From Magnetospirillum sp. (lineage in GTDB: Bacteria > Pseudomonadota > Alphaproteobacteria > Rhodospirillales > Magnetospirillaceae), in assembly GCA_024707145.1 (NCBI GenBank), contig JANQAI010000005.1:1-64000 (forward strand): 64,000 nucleotides of DNA, given 5' to 3'. The translations under genes and the position numbers were made by a program. Shown here piece by piece: positions 1-8,916 of this stretch (its first letter is position 1; every line of letters starts with the position of its first letter). Below the pieces are notes generated by a model. It made no database searches and was not told the origin of the DNA. It saw only the letters and a list, made by a program, of their open reading frames with translations.

Positions 1-8
1 GGATTACC

Positions 9-479
9 ATGCTGCGTTCCGCGTTCCGTCTCGCCGGCGGCCTGGCCGTCGCCGCCTTCCTGGCCTCGGCCCCGGCCCACGCCCAGGTCGGCCCCAAGGC
101 CGACGAAGTGGTCGCCTTCGTCAAGAAGGCCGTCGCCCATATCGACGCCGTGGGCGAGGAGAAGGCCTTCGCCGACTTCTCCGACACCGCCAGCGCCGAC
201 TGGGTGAAGGGCGAGCTGTACATCTTCTGCCACAACATCGACGGCACCAACGTGGCCCATGGCGGCAACCCGGCCCTGCGCGGCAAGAACGTGGTCGGCT
301 TCAAGGACCCCGACGGCCTGGCGGTGAACGTGCTGATCTTCGACAAGGTCAAGGCCGAGGGCAAGGGCTGGGTCGAGTACAAGTGGCCCAACCCGCTGAC
401 CAAGAAGGTCGAGCCCAAGGCCATCTATTCCGAGCTGGTCAAGGGCAAGTACGCCTGCGGGTCGGGCTATTACAAGTAA
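9..479 (+). CDS. periplasmic single-Cache-domain protein
   Basis: A 156-aa protein with a clear Sec signal peptide (residues 1-25, cleavage after PAHA). The rest is one soluble domain of about 130 residues. The segment around residues 70-110 ([20 protein letters not shown], then GKNV and a DPDG turn) is typical of stand-alone Cache domains that bind small ligands in the periplasm. No membrane helix or enzymatic motif is seen after the signal peptide. It ends 74 bp before a chemoreceptor on the same strand, so a role as a soluble sensory partner is possible but only inferred. The start is the only ATG consistent with the signal peptide; only 8 bp of upstream sequence lies in the window, so promoter and RBS cannot be judged. 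Confidence 0.72.
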   Translation: MLRSAFRLAGGLAVAAFLASAPAHAQVGPKADEVVAFVKKAVAHIDAVGEEKAFADFSDTASADWVKGELYIFCHNIDGTNVAHGGNPALRGKNVVGFKDPDGLAVNVLIFDKVKAEGKGWVEYKWPNPLTKKVEPKAIYSELVKGKYACGSGYYK

Positions 480-553
480 GGGGAGCGATGTCCCGGCGGG
501 CCGTTCGCGGCCGCCGGGATATTTGCTTCGGGGATGGGGGAAGGCGTTTCGAG

Positions 554-2239
554 ATGAAGAAGTTCAGCGACATCCCACTGCTGTTCAAGGTCGTGCTGTC
601 GCCGCTGACGGCGATCATCGCCCTGGTGGCGGTGGGCGTCCTCGGCGTGGTCAACGCCGCCGGGGTGGAAAGCCGCCTCAACACCCTGAACGACGTGGTG
701 TTCACCGAGGTGCAGCAGGGACTGGAACTCAAGGATTCCATCGCCCTGTTCCATGCGCACCTGTTCGCCCTGATCTCGGCCAGCGCCAACGAGACCGACA
801 CCAAGAAGCAGGAGCGCGACGCCGCCGCGCTGAAGGAGACGCTGAAGGGGCTGGAGCGCTCGGTGGCCGCCGCCATGTCCACCCGCACCGCCACCGCCTC
901 GGTGCCCGAGCTGCCCAAGGTGTTCAAGGCCTACGTGGACGCCGCCCTGGTCGCCATCGACATCGGCTCCACCGACCCCACCTACGGCGTCATCATGGTG
1001 GGCGACGCCAACACCCATTTCTGGAAGCTGCGCAAGCAGCTGGATACGCTGAACGCGGCCCTGGGCGACGAACGCGCCGCCGTGGTCACCTCCTTGCGCG
1101 AGCAGGGCCGCGCCGCCGGACGCCAGCAGGTGCTGGTGGCCGTGCTGGTGTCGCTGGCCTCCATCGCCGCCGCCATCGTCATCTCGCGCCAGATCGCCAC
1201 TCCCATCACCCGGCTGACGCGCACCATGACCGTGCTGGCCGAGGGCAAGCTGGACGAGATGGTGCCCGACCGCGAGCGCGGCGACGAGGTGGGCGCCATG
1301 GCCCGCGCGCTGGGCACCTTCAAGGACAGCATGCTGGCCGCCCGCCAGCTGGAGGAGAAGCAGCACGAGGCGACCGCCAACCAACTGGCGCGGGCGGAAC
1401 GCATCTCGCGGCACATCGACCAGTTCCAGCAGCGGCTGGAAGCCATGCTGGCCGAACTGGGCAGCGCCGCCGACCAGCTGCACGCCACCTCGCAGGCCAT
1501 GAGCCATACCGCCGAGGTCACCTCGGAAGCCTCGGCCAAGGCCGCCACCGGCGTGGAGCAGACCTCGTGCGCGGTGGAAACCGTGGCCGCCGCCACCGAG
1601 GAGCTGTCCAGTTCCATCAACGAGGTGTCGCAGCAGGTGCGCACCTCGTCCGACGTGGTACGCCGCGCCACCGAGGAGGTGGCCGAGACCGACGGCACCG
1701 TGGCCAGCCTGTCCAAGGCGGTGGAGCAGATCGGCGAGATGGTCTCCATGATCTTCCAGATCGCCCACCAGACCGACCTGCTGGCGCTGAACGCCACCAT
1801 CGAGGCGGCGCGGGCCGGCGAGGCCGGCAAGGGCTTCGCCGTGGTCGCCGCCGAGGTCAAGGCGCTGGCCAACCAGACCTCGAAGGTGACCGAGAACATC
1901 ACCAGCCAGATCGCCAGCATCAAGACCGCCACTGGCGAGGCGGTCACCGCCATCCGCGGCATCGGCAAGACCATCGTCGAGGTCAATTCCATCACCACCG
2001 CCGTGGCCGCCGCCGCCGAGCAGCAGGCGGTCGCCACCGGCGAGATCACCCGCAGCGCCCAGAGCGCCGCCGCCGGCACCAGCGACGTGGCCGCCAACAT
2101 GGCCTCGCTGCGCCACGGCACCGAGGACACGGTGAACGCCGCCGAGATGGTGCGCGCCGCCGCCGAGCGGCTGAAGGACCAGTCCGACACCATGCAGCGC
2201 ACGGTGGATGCGTTCGTCGTCACCCTGCGCGACATCTGA
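554..2239 (+). CDS. methyl-accepting chemotaxis protein
   Basis: A 561-aa chemoreceptor. A membrane helix (about residues 9-34) is followed by a helical periplasmic domain of about 150 residues of the four-helix-bundle kind. A second helix (about 190-213), a HAMP linker (about 214-266) and a long cytoplasmic coiled coil follow. The signalling hairpin tip is well conserved ([20 protein letters not shown], about residues 408-430), the CheA/CheW contact region. The ATG at 554 is chosen because the membrane helix follows directly; the frame is open further upstream but the extra residues overlap the preceding gene and look non-coding. The ligand is unknown. Its neighbour is a soluble Cache protein, a possible partner. 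Confidence 0.93.
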   Translation: MKKFSDIPLLFKVVLSPLTAIIALVAVGVLGVVNAAGVESRLNTLNDVVFTEVQQGLELKDSIALFHAHLFALISASANETDTKKQERDAAALKETLKGLERSVAAAMSTRTATASVPELPKVFKAYVDAALVAIDIGSTDPTYGVIMVGDANTHFWKLRKQLDTLNAALGDERAAVVTSLREQGRAAGRQQVLVAVLVSLASIAAAIVISRQIATPITRLTRTMTVLAEGKLDEMVPDRERGDEVGAMARALGTFKDSMLAARQLEEKQHEATANQLARAERISRHIDQFQQRLEAMLAELGSAADQLHATSQAMSHTAEVTSEASAKAATGVEQTSCAVETVAAATEELSSSINEVSQQVRTSSDVVRRATEEVAETDGTVASLSKAVEQIGEMVSMIFQIAHQTDLLALNATIEAARAGEAGKGFAVVAAEVKALANQTSKVTENITSQIASIKTATGEAVTAIRGIGKTIVEVNSITTAVAAAAEQQAVATGEITRSAQSAAAGTSDVAANMASLRHGTEDTVNAAEMVRAAAERLKDQSDTMQRTVDAFVVTLRDI

Positions 2240-2363
2240 ACCGGGCACGCCCCCGCGCCGGCGCGGCGCGGGGCTGCCACGCTTAAAAGGCGATTGACGC
2301 GACCCGGCCACGCCAGCGATGAATGCCGGTTCAGGGGTGGCTGCGTCTGGATGGTCCCGAAGC

Positions 2364-3224
2364 ATGATGGATAGCCTCGACATGGATGGCCTGCGCGCGT
2401 TCGTGGCCATCGTGGACAGCATGAGCTTTTCCCGCGCCGGCGAAACCATCGGCCGCTCGCAATCGGCCATTTCGCTGCGCCTGCGCCGATTGGAAACCGA
2501 TCTGGGGGTGTCGCTGCTGGTGCGCCGCCAGGGCCGGGTCATCGAGCTGACCCCGGATGGCCGCAAGCTGCTGGCCTATGCCCGCCAGATCATCGGCCTG
2601 AACGACGCCGCCCTGCGCGACATTTCCGGCCGCGTGGGCATGGGCCGTATCCGCCTGGGCCTGCCCGCCGACTTCCTCGACATGGGCTTCGACACCGCGC
2701 TGGCGCAGATCCGCCCGGCCATCGGCGACATGCACCTGGAGATCGAGACCGACGTCTCGGACCGCCTGCGCAGCCGCTGCGAGGCGGGCGAGTTAGACCT
2801 GGCCTTCTACAAGCAGGCCGCGCCCGACGGCGCGGGCAGCCCACTGATGAGCGTCACGCTGGGCTGGGTGGCGGCCCCCCAGTTCGACCCCCACGGCGAT
2901 TGCCTGCCGCTGGTCTGCTTCCCCGAGGGCTGCGTCTACCGCCGCGCCATGGTGGGTGCGCTGCGCGCCGCCAGCATCCCCCATCAGGCGGTGTTCACCA
3001 CTCCCAGCATGGATTCCCTGCGCCGGGCGGTGGATGCCGGCATGGGCGTGACCGCCCTGCCCAGCGGCGTGATGCGCCGCGACAACCGGTTGAGCGCGGT
3101 GGAGGGCCTGCCCCCCCTGGAGGACGTCACCCTGGCCATGATGGTCAGCGCCGGCGGCAACGCCACCGTGCGGCGGGTGGCCGACAGCCTGGGCGACAGC
3201 CTGCTGTCCCTGGTCAGGCACTGA
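2364..3224 (+). CDS. LysR-family transcriptional regulator
   Basis: A 286-aa LysR-type regulator. The N-terminal winged helix-turn-helix (about residues 1-65) contains the family pattern FVAIVDSMSFSRAGE followed by SQSAISLRLRRLE. The effector-binding domain occupies the rest. The start at 2364 (tandem ATG ATG) puts the DNA-binding domain at the very N terminus as in the family; an in-frame ATG at 2319 would add 15 unusual residues. The target is unknown: no divergent partner gene is present, since the upstream gene is a chemoreceptor on the same strand. A DNA-binding role is secure, the regulon is not. Confidence 0.88.
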   Translation: MMDSLDMDGLRAFVAIVDSMSFSRAGETIGRSQSAISLRLRRLETDLGVSLLVRRQGRVIELTPDGRKLLAYARQIIGLNDAALRDISGRVGMGRIRLGLPADFLDMGFDTALAQIRPAIGDMHLEIETDVSDRLRSRCEAGELDLAFYKQAAPDGAGSPLMSVTLGWVAAPQFDPHGDCLPLVCFPEGCVYRRAMVGALRAASIPHQAVFTTPSMDSLRRAVDAGMGVTALPSGVMRRDNRLSAVEGLPPLEDVTLAMMVSAGGNATVRRVADSLGDSLLSLVRH

Positions 3225-3375
3225 GGCGTCCGCAGCCCGGCGTCCTTTTCACCACCAAGGACACCGAAAGGGTGTCGCAGAAGGCAGGCGGCTTGCCCCA
3301 CAGCAACTGTCTTGGCGTCCCTGGTTGCGAAAACGCCGACGCCGGCAACGGCAAGGTTCTGAAAAATCTGGAGAC

Positions 3376-3479
3376 TGTCACCCCGAGCGACCGCGAGGAA
3401 TCTCATCCTGGCAGGTCGTTGCCAGGATTGACGCGGCGTGCCAGTGGGGATCCCTCGTCGCACGCTCCTCGGGATGACA
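3376..3479. repeat. intergenic palindromic repeat with inverted ends
   Basis: The ends are inverted copies: TGTCACCCCGAG at 3376 and CTCGGGATGACA ending at 3479 pair over 11 of 12 positions. The inside also has opposed GAGGAATCTC and GGGGATCCCTC segments. It lies in the 268-bp gap between a LysR gene and a convergent chemoreceptor gene, which otherwise shows no gene. It looks like an interspersed palindromic repeat of the kind common between alphaproteobacterial genes; I see no other full copy in this window. Confidence 0.5.
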
Positions 3480-3492
3480 AGCTCCGAACCTT

Positions 3493-5481
3493 TTATGCCG
3501 AGCGGATTTCCGTCACCGTGTGGTCGAGGCCGGTTTTCAGCACCTCGGCCTGGCGGGCCAGGTCGGCGCCGGCCGCCAGCACCCGTTCGGCGGCGGTGCC
3601 GGCTTCGCCCACCACCTCGGACACCGCGCTGATGTTGAGCGAAACCTGGCGGGTGCCCTCGGCGGCCTGGTGGACGTTGCGGGCAATCTCCTGGGTGGCG
3701 GCGCCTTGCTCCTCCACCGCCGAGGCGATGGCGGTGGTCACCGTGTTCATGCGGCCGATGACCTTGGTGATGGCGCCGATGGAGCCCACCGCCTGGGTGG
3801 TGGCCGCCTGCACGGCGGCGATCTGCTCGCCGATCTGTTCGGTGGCCTTGGCGGTCTGGGTCGCTAGGTTCTTCACCTCATGGGCCACCACGGCGAAGCC
3901 CTTGCCGGCCTCGCCGGCGCGCGCCGCCTCGATGGTGGCGTTCAGCGCCAGCAGGTTGGTCTGGGCGGCGATGGCGGTGATGAACTGCACCACCTCGCCG
4001 ATCCTGGCGACCGAGCCCGACAGCTCGCCGACGCAATGGTCGGCGGCCTGGGCGTCCCCCACTGCGTCGCTGGCGATGCGGGTGTTCTCCGCCATCTGCC
4101 GGCTGATCTCGCCGATGGAGCTGGACAGTTCCTCGGTGGCGGCCGCCACCGTCTGCACGTTGGCGGAAGCCTGTTCGGCGGCACTGGCGACGGCGGCGGC
4201 GCTGCCACGCGCCTGGTCGACCATGGAGTTCAGCCCCTCGGCGGTGGACAGCATGCCCGCCGAAGCGTGCTCCACCGCATCGGCCACCCGGCCCAGCGAG
4301 TCCTGCAGCCCGTCGGCCACCCGGCCCATGGCCTGCCGGCGATCCAGTTCGGCCCGGGCCCGCATGGCCTCCTGCTCGTCATGCAGGGCCTTGTTCTCCT
4401 CGGCCTCGTGCTTGAACACCTCGACGGCACGGGCCATCTCGCCCACCTCGTCGGTGCGGCCGGTGGAAGGCACCGTCACCGACAGGTCGCCGCCAGCCAA
4501 CCGGCGCATCACCGCGGTGATGCCCTCCAGCGGCTGGGCGATGCCGCGCGCCAGCGCCCATGCCACCGCCAAGCCCGCCAGCAGCACGGCGCCCACCACG
4601 GCCAGCGCGGTATTGCGGGCGGCGGCATACTGGGCGGCGTATTCGCTGGAATCCATCACCAATTCCACCACCGCCGCCGGCTTGCCGGCGTAATCGGGCA
4701 CCGGCGCCGCCACGGCGGTCACCGGCACGCCGTCGCGCTCGCCCCGCTTGAGGATCTGGCGGCCGTCCAGGGCTTGGCGCCACTCCTCCTCGGTGAAGAA
4801 CGGCTCCTTGGCGGTGGAGGCCAGGGTCTTGTACTCGTCCTTGACGCCGCCGCCCTGTTGCACCGCCGCCTTGGCGGCGTGCAGGGCGACCTCGACGCCG
4901 AATTCCTTCTTGAAGGTGTCGGCCAGGGCCTGGCCGAAATTCATGCCGAACTCCACCGTGCCGATCAGTTGGCCGTCCACCCGCACCGGCTGGACCGAGC
5001 GGATGCCCAGGCCGCCGACCCCGTTCTCCAGGCCCATCACCGGCTTGCCGCCGCGGTTGGCCTCGACCACCGTGCGGCGGAACGAGGACAGGTCGTCGCC
5101 GAACTTCTTCGGCATGTGGACGCGGAAGAAGGACGTGGCGGGGGGAACGTGGAACTGCATCTGGTCCACGCCATAGGTGTTCTTCAGCGCGGCGAAGGGT
5201 TCGACGAACAACTGGGCCAGCCGGTCACGGTCGCGGGCGGCGAAGGCGGTTTTTACATCGGGCGTTTCCGCCACCATCAACGCCATCTGGGCCCCTGCTC
5301 GGGTGCTGTTGGCCACGGCGGCGACGAAGGCGACGCGGGTGTTGTCCAACTCGCGCTCTTCCGCCGTGTTGATGGTGTTGGCCAGTTGCCGCAGCATCAG
5401 CGGCACCAGCACCGCCGCCACCAGGGCCAGCACCGCGACGAAACAGGCCGCCAGACGGCCCTTGATCCCCAAACCGCTCAT
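3493..5481 (-). CDS. methyl-accepting chemotaxis protein with large periplasmic sensor
   Basis: A 662-aa chemoreceptor. A first membrane helix (about residues 9-30) is followed by a periplasmic region of some 250 residues resembling a double-Cache sensor (segment [20 protein letters not shown] near its centre). A second helix (about 285-306), HAMP and a methyl-accepting signalling domain with the tip [20 protein letters not shown] follow. The ATG at 5481 (start [14 protein letters not shown]) is chosen because the membrane helix follows immediately; an earlier in-frame start at 5562 adds a glycine-rich stretch unlike a receptor N terminus. The ligand is unknown. It converges with the LysR gene. 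Confidence 0.92.
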   Translation of the reverse strand: MSGLGIKGRLAACFVAVLALVAAVLVPLMLRQLANTINTAEERELDNTRVAFVAAVANSTRAGAQMALMVAETPDVKTAFAARDRDRLAQLFVEPFAALKNTYGVDQMQFHVPPATSFFRVHMPKKFGDDLSSFRRTVVEANRGGKPVMGLENGVGGLGIRSVQPVRVDGQLIGTVEFGMNFGQALADTFKKEFGVEVALHAAKAAVQQGGGVKDEYKTLASTAKEPFFTEEEWRQALDGRQILKRGERDGVPVTAVAAPVPDYAGKPAAVVELVMDSSEYAAQYAAARNTALAVVGAVLLAGLAVAWALARGIAQPLEGITAVMRRLAGGDLSVTVPSTGRTDEVGEMARAVEVFKHEAEENKALHDEQEAMRARAELDRRQAMGRVADGLQDSLGRVADAVEHASAGMLSTAEGLNSMVDQARGSAAAVASAAEQASANVQTVAAATEELSSSIGEISRQMAENTRIASDAVGDAQAADHCVGELSGSVARIGEVVQFITAIAAQTNLLALNATIEAARAGEAGKGFAVVAHEVKNLATQTAKATEQIGEQIAAVQAATTQAVGSIGAITKVIGRMNTVTTAIASAVEEQGAATQEIARNVHQAAEGTRQVSLNISAVSEVVGEAGTAAERVLAAGADLARQAEVLKTGLDHTVTEIRSA

Positions 5482-5855
5482 TCCCGCGCACTCCCCACCA
5501 CGCTGTCCGGCAAATGGCGCCGCAACATCGGAGAGACCAAGACCACCACCCATCCACATCACTCATGCGCCGACGACGGTATTTGCCAACTGGCGTGACC
5601 ACACCAGCAAGGGTTGCGAGATGCGAAAAAGAAGAAATCAACCGGCGCGAATTTTCTGTATCCTCACCAAGGGCAAGCCGCTCCTTCGACGAAGACAGGC
5701 GAACACATGATCTTGGCTGTTCTCCCTGGGGTTCATTTGACCTTATGCAGAATTTCTAATCAACGAAAATCCAGCATGAATCTGTGAAATTCGCACACGT
5801 CCAGCCTGCGCTAGGGGCTGGACAGATGGCATCCCGGGCGCCAATTTAGGCGCGC
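5482..5855. other. intergenic region upstream of tRNA-Leu
   Basis: This 374-bp stretch between the divergent chemoreceptor start and the tRNA has lower GC than its surroundings from about 5620 to 5800 and no convincing gene. A short inverted repeat lies at 5799-5823 (GTCCAGCC / GGCTGGAC around a 9-nt loop), 32 bp before the tRNA. The promoters for the chemoreceptor and the tRNA must lie here, but I cannot place their boxes with confidence. Confidence 0.45.
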
Positions 5856-5940
5856 GCGGACGTGGCGAAATCGGTAGACGCAAGGGTCTTAAAAACCCTC
5901 GACTTCGGTCATACGGGTTCGAGTCCCGTCGTCCGCACCA
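5856..5940 (+). tRNA. tRNA-Leu (UAA anticodon)
   Basis: An 85-nt tRNA with genome-encoded CCA. The acceptor arms GCGGACG (5856) and CGTCCGC pair perfectly. The anticodon stem AGGGT/ACCCT encloses the loop CTTAAAA, so the anticodon is TAA and the tRNA reads UUA. A class II variable arm (TCGACTTCGGTCAT region) and the T arm with GGTTCGAGTCC are present. It is the only complete copy: its last 52 nt recur twice downstream as direct repeats, making it the likely integration target of the island to its right. Confidence 0.96.
5889..5940 (+). repeat. attachment-like direct repeat, copy 1 (tRNA-Leu 3' end)
   Basis: The segment from the anticodon loop to the CCA end of tRNA-Leu. It is repeated at 7368-7419 and 8917-8968 with one mismatch each. 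Regenerating the tRNA 3' end at insertion is the hallmark of tyrosine-recombinase attachment sites (family knowledge); no recombinase gene is present in the window. Confidence 0.75.
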
Positions 5941-6441
5941 TCATTTCGACGGCCGGGGATTGTCCTCGGTCTCGGTGGTGACGATGCGCATGACGGCCAG
6001 CGCCTTTTCGGTGCGGTCCTTCACGATCATCGCGCGGTCGCTCCGGCTGTCGGTGGTGATGCGGGCGGGATCGATTCCCCGTCCCACCAGATAGTCCCGC
6101 ACCGCGTTGGCGCGCCGGAACCCCAGGGCCTTGCCGTCGGGTTGCTTGGCTTCCTCATGATCCACATGGCCCCAGATAGTGAAGGCCAAGCCGGGATAGC
6201 CCTGCAGGATGTCGGCCTGACGGTCCAGGATCACCTTGGCCCGATCATCAAGCACGCTGGAATTGCGGGGGAACATCACTTGGTGGTCCTCCCACGACAA
6301 CGGCGACCGAAAAACGCAGGGTAGCGAGCGATCCAATCCGCCCTGGACGACATCTTCCTTTACGCAACCCGCTTCCGCCCCCCAAGTCAACGTGACCGTG
6401 GCGAGCAGTGCAAATGCGGCGAGCAAGGGTGCTTTAGCCAT
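5941..6441 (-). CDS. OmpA-like exported protein of island cassette 1
   Basis: A 166-aa protein. The N-terminal segment MAKAPLLAAFALLATVTLTW is a signal peptide, followed by a Cys-containing linker. The C-terminal domain is OmpA-like: LDDRAKVILDRQADIL, then the family signature GFRRANAVRDYLVGRGI (about residues 110-130) and ITTDSRS. OmpA-like domains hold peptidoglycan non-covalently. The start at 6441 is chosen for the signal peptide; the frame is open to 6495. The gene lies 54 bp downstream of the peptidoglycan-binding-like gene, probably in one transcript. Its stop codon begins at the base next to the tRNA CCA end, so it converges on tRNA-Leu with no spacing. A truncated homologue lies at 8969. 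Confidence 0.75.
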   Translation of the reverse strand: MAKAPLLAAFALLATVTLTWGAEAGCVKEDVVQGGLDRSLPCVFRSPLSWEDHQVMFPRNSSVLDDRAKVILDRQADILQGYPGLAFTIWGHVDHEEAKQPDGKALGFRRANAVRDYLVGRGIDPARITTDSRSDRAMIVKDRTEKALAVMRIVTTETEDNPRPSK

Positions 6442-6495
6442 CGTTGTCGTCCATTCTTCAAGGTGACGGGGCGTACGCCCCGCCACTGTCGCCAA

Positions 6496-6981
6496 TCAGT
6501 ACGGCCCTTTCGGCGGGCGGATAATTCCACCGTTCCTCGGATCTTTACCTTCAAGCATGGGCCAGCCTTTCTGACCCGGGCCACCATCTTGCCAATATGG
6601 CCTGCCATCGTACTGAACCGGCGGTTCGGTGAACACGGGCATGTTACTTCCCGGCCACTTGAAACCTCCCGTTCCACTGCCCGGCGGAGGCGTCTCACCT
6701 TCGCCCAGACCGGGTTTGTCCCCGCCTTCGGCCAAACTGGCACTAATGGCGGACTCCGTCGGCCCGCCGGGCCGCATCAACCCGTCGACCTTGAGACCGT
6801 TGTCCTTCTGGAACGCCTTGATGCCGTTGAACATGGCGTCGTCGGTCCAGTCGTCGATGCCGCGATGGGGCGGCACGTCGTAATAGCCCAACTGATTGAG
6901 GGCGGTCTTGGTGCTGACGATGTCGCCGGGATCGACGGTGTAATTGGTTCCCATGGCTTTGTTCAAACTGAACCAGGACAT
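6496..6981 (-). CDS. peptidoglycan-binding-domain-like protein, cassette 1
   Basis: A 161-aa protein with no signal peptide. Residues about 20-75 form a PG_binding_1-like fold (TKTALNQLGYYDVP, then WTDDAMFNGIKAFQKDNGLK and VDGLMRPGGPTE). The tail is about 85 residues, rich in Pro, Gly, Trp and Tyr (PPPGSGTGGFKWPG, IIRPPKGPY). A good RBS (AGGAG, 6 nt before ATG) fixes the start. The first 75 codons are nucleotide-identical to those of the gene at 8515, while the tails share only composition. How it leaves the cytoplasm is unknown; proteins with this N-terminal module occur in other alphaproteobacteria, but I know of no established function. Confidence 0.7.
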   Translation of the reverse strand: MSWFSLNKAMGTNYTVDPGDIVSTKTALNQLGYYDVPPHRGIDDWTDDAMFNGIKAFQKDNGLKVDGLMRPGGPTESAISASLAEGGDKPGLGEGETPPPGSGTGGFKWPGSNMPVFTEPPVQYDGRPYWQDGGPGQKGWPMLEGKDPRNGGIIRPPKGPY

Positions 6982-7107
6982 GATGTGCTCCTAGTCTGCC
7001 GTGCAGCGAAGGCGCGCGCTCAAGCGGTGTCGAGGGGGCTTGGCGATAGTGCCAAGGCCGGGAAAGCCGTGCCGTCATGGGGTGAGCGGATCGTCCGGGC
7101 GAGAGCC
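6758..7107. repeat. 350-bp duplicated block, copy 1
   Basis: This block, covering the first 75 codons of the peptidoglycan-binding-like gene, its RBS and 126 bp upstream, is identical to 8292-8642 except for one extra G in a G run of the second copy. Beyond it, identity decays gradually upstream toward the attachment-like repeat and ends abruptly inside the gene. The pattern points to a recent duplication or gene conversion limited to the conserved gene half. Confidence 0.85.
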
Positions 7108-7290
7108 ATGTCATGGGCTTCTCAATGCCGTGGCAAGGCGGCGAGCATCACCATCCATGCGAACAATCATAGATGGTTCTGCGCCCCACGCAAGAACGAA
7201 TGCGGAACTTTGGAAAAACGCGAGCTTACTAGACGTAAGCTGCGGCGGCACTTCAGGTGTGGAAATTCATATCCATACCGTGACTGTGCA

Positions 7291-7309
7291 TGCACAGAAA
7301 CATGCACAG
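7291..7309. promoter_or_regulatory. conserved direct-repeat site, cassette 1
   Basis: TGCACAGAAACATGCACAG contains two TGCACAG units separated by AAACA; with flanking bases it also forms the palindrome TGTGCATGCACA. It stands about 310 bp upstream of the cassette 1 start codon and 58 bp from the repeat at 7368. The same motif survives at 8841-8859 although the surrounding upstream sequence has diverged. It may be a regulator or recombinase-accessory site; the function is inferred from conservation only. Confidence 0.4.
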
Positions 7310-7367
7310 TTTTGTCAAATTTCAGAAAACGCCAATAAAAACAAGGTGCTGCCTAGACGCAGTTTCG

Positions 7368-7419
7368 TTAAAAACCCTCGACTCCGGTCATACGGGTTCG
7401 AGTCCCGTCGTCCGCACCA
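7368..7419 (+). repeat. attachment-like direct repeat, copy 2 (tRNA-Leu 3' end)
   Basis: Fifty-two bp matching the tRNA-Leu 3' end with one T-to-C change. The 5' half of the tRNA is absent, so it is not a tRNA gene. It separates cassette 1 from cassette 2, and the CPBP gene stop codon starts at the next base (7420-7422). Confidence 0.78.
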
Positions 7420-8067
7420 TTACCCGCCCTCGCCAAGCCACTGCGGCAAAGCGAACAGGATCATGTCCACGCCGTAATGAGCAATCAAGGCCGGCACCAG
7501 GGAACGGGTGGCCAGCAATGATGCCATGAAGGCTGCCCCCATGATCGCCGCAATCACCATGCTGCCGCTTCCCAAGGACCAGTGAAAGCTGGCGAACCAG
7601 AGTGCAGAACAGAGAATCGTAGCCGCATTCCCCCAGTTCCGCGCCCGCAAAATCGCCAGAAGGACAGCTCGCGCTAACAGTTCTTCACTGAACGCGACCA
7701 AGGGAATACCAATCATTGTGTCGATGAACTTCCAGGTGTGGCCGGCGATGGTGGGATAAGAGAACAAGCCCCCATAACCGAGCCATAGCCGCACACTCCA
7801 TTCGATAGCGAGCCCAAAAAGGATCAGGCTGAAGCTCCAGACTGCCTCTTGTAAGCGGAAGGGCACCCGAAAAAGTGGGACGATACCGGGCCCCAGAGCG
7901 TACATACACAAGCTGATGACGAGGGCGCGCGTCGCATAATCGATAAGCAGCCAAACCCGAACGTCCGACAGCAGGAAGCTGAAGTCGTTAAGCCAGAAGA
8001 TGGCTCCCCCCAAGAGGAGGGAGACCACCAATGATTTTTTCCGAACGAAGTGCTCTTGCATGTTCAC
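7420..8067 (-). CDS. CPBP-family intramembrane protease of island cassette 2
   Basis: A 215-aa protein with about six membrane helices. It carries the CPBP (CAAX protease / bacteriocin-processing) motifs: EELLAR (about residue 133), FASFHW (about 165) and HYGVD (about 200), matching the EExxxR, FxxxH and HxxxD glutamate/histidine sites. Relatives process membrane-bound peptides, and some give self-immunity to bacteriocins. The GTG at 8067 overlaps the stop of the repaired upstream gene in a GTGA arrangement; ATG at 8061 is an alternative. Its base composition is lower in GC than the core genes, suggesting transfer. It occupies the position held by the OmpA-like gene in cassette 1. Confidence 0.82.
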   Translation of the reverse strand: MNMQEHFVRKKSLVVSLLLGGAIFWLNDFSFLLSDVRVWLLIDYATRALVISLCMYALGPGIVPLFRVPFRLQEAVWSFSLILFGLAIEWSVRLWLGYGGLFSYPTIAGHTWKFIDTMIGIPLVAFSEELLARAVLLAILRARNWGNAATILCSALWFASFHWSLGSGSMVIAAIMGAAFMASLLATRSLVPALIAHYGVDMILFALPQWLGEGG

Positions 8068-8515
8068 CCGCGAATGCCGCCGGGCGGTGGCGTGGGATTG
8101 GTTCTCCGGCGCTCTTCCTCCTTTCGGTGTTCTTGCTCATTGAACCAGATGAACGGCCATTTCCACACAGGGTATTGTCCATAGGGATCATAAGGCGTAG
8201 AAGGTTGTTTCTGCTGTGGTTTTGCCCCCCGGAAGCATCGGGCGTGTTGTCCTTAGCGTTTTCCGCCAGCCCCGTATTTATTGCTTGTTCGGTCGGCCCG
8301 CCGGGCCGCATCAACCCGTCGACCTTGAGACCGTTGTCCTTCTGGAACGCCTTGATGCCGTTGAACATGGCGTCGTCGGTCCAGTCGTCGATGCCGCGAT
8401 GGGGCGGCACGTCGTAATAGCCCAACTGATTGAGGGCGGTCTTGGTGCTGACGATGTCGCCGGGATCGACGGTGTAATTGGTTCCCATGGCTTTGTTCAA
8501 ACTGAACCAGGACAT
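8064..8515 (-). CDS. peptidoglycan-binding-domain-like protein, cassette 2 (frameshifted)
   Basis: The N-terminal 75 residues equal those of the cassette 1 protein at nucleotide level. As given, the frame breaks after TPDASGG at a run of six C on the + strand (8225-8230) and drifts to 7988 through unlikely sequence. One more base in that run gives a tail very like cassette 1 in character (PSTPYDPYGQYPVWKWPF, then PTPPPGGIRG), ending with TGA at 8064-8066. That stop overlaps the GTG of the CPBP gene, a classic coupled junction, which supports the repair. The break could be a sequencing error or slippage-prone on/off switching. The same RBS (AGGAG) precedes both copies. Confidence 0.65.
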
Positions 8516-8642
8516 GATGTGCTCCTAGTCTGCCGTGCAGCGAAGGCGCGCGCTCAAGCGGTGTCGAGGGGGGCTTGGCGATAGTGCCAAGGCCGGGAAA
8601 GCCGTGCCGTCATGGGGTGAGCGGATCGTCCGGGCGAGAGCC
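8292..8642. repeat. 351-bp duplicated block, copy 2
   Basis: The partner of 6758-7107, identical except for one extra G in a run of six. It includes the shared 5' half of the peptidoglycan-binding-like gene and its upstream leader. Confidence 0.85.
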
Positions 8643-8840
8643 GCGTCATGGGCTTCTCAATACCTTGGCAGGGCGGCGAGCATCACCAACCATGTGGACA
8701 ATCATAGATGGTTCCGCGCGCCAGATCAAGAACGAATACGGAACTTCCGTGATTGGGGTGGCAACTCTGTGCTTGCGGAGAAAGACGCGAGCTTACTGCG
8801 CGTGATCGCGGGTACGCGTCGGGTGGGAAAGTCGTGTCCA

Positions 8841-8859
8841 TGCACAGAAACGTGCACGG
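8841..8859. promoter_or_regulatory. conserved direct-repeat site, cassette 2
   Basis: TGCACAGAAACGTGCACGG, the counterpart of 7291-7309 with two changes, 57 bp from the repeat at 8917. Flanking sequence is clearly more diverged than the motif, which argues for function. The function itself is not known. Confidence 0.4.
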
Positions 8860-8916
8860 TTTTATCAAGCGCAGAATATTTCAATGGAAACAAGGCGCTA
8901 CGGAGGCGCATTTTCC

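Noticed and set aside
470..2566. A 698-codon minus-strand open frame opposite the first chemoreceptor
   Set aside because: Its Gly/His/Gln/Leu-rich composition is the antisense shadow of a high-GC gene; the plus strand encodes a complete chemoreceptor and part of a LysR protein.
6496..8515. Polymorphic toxin genes with immunity partners
   Set aside because: The variable tails are short, Pro/Trp-rich and without any toxin-like domain. The arrangement is suggestive, but a toxin call is not supported.
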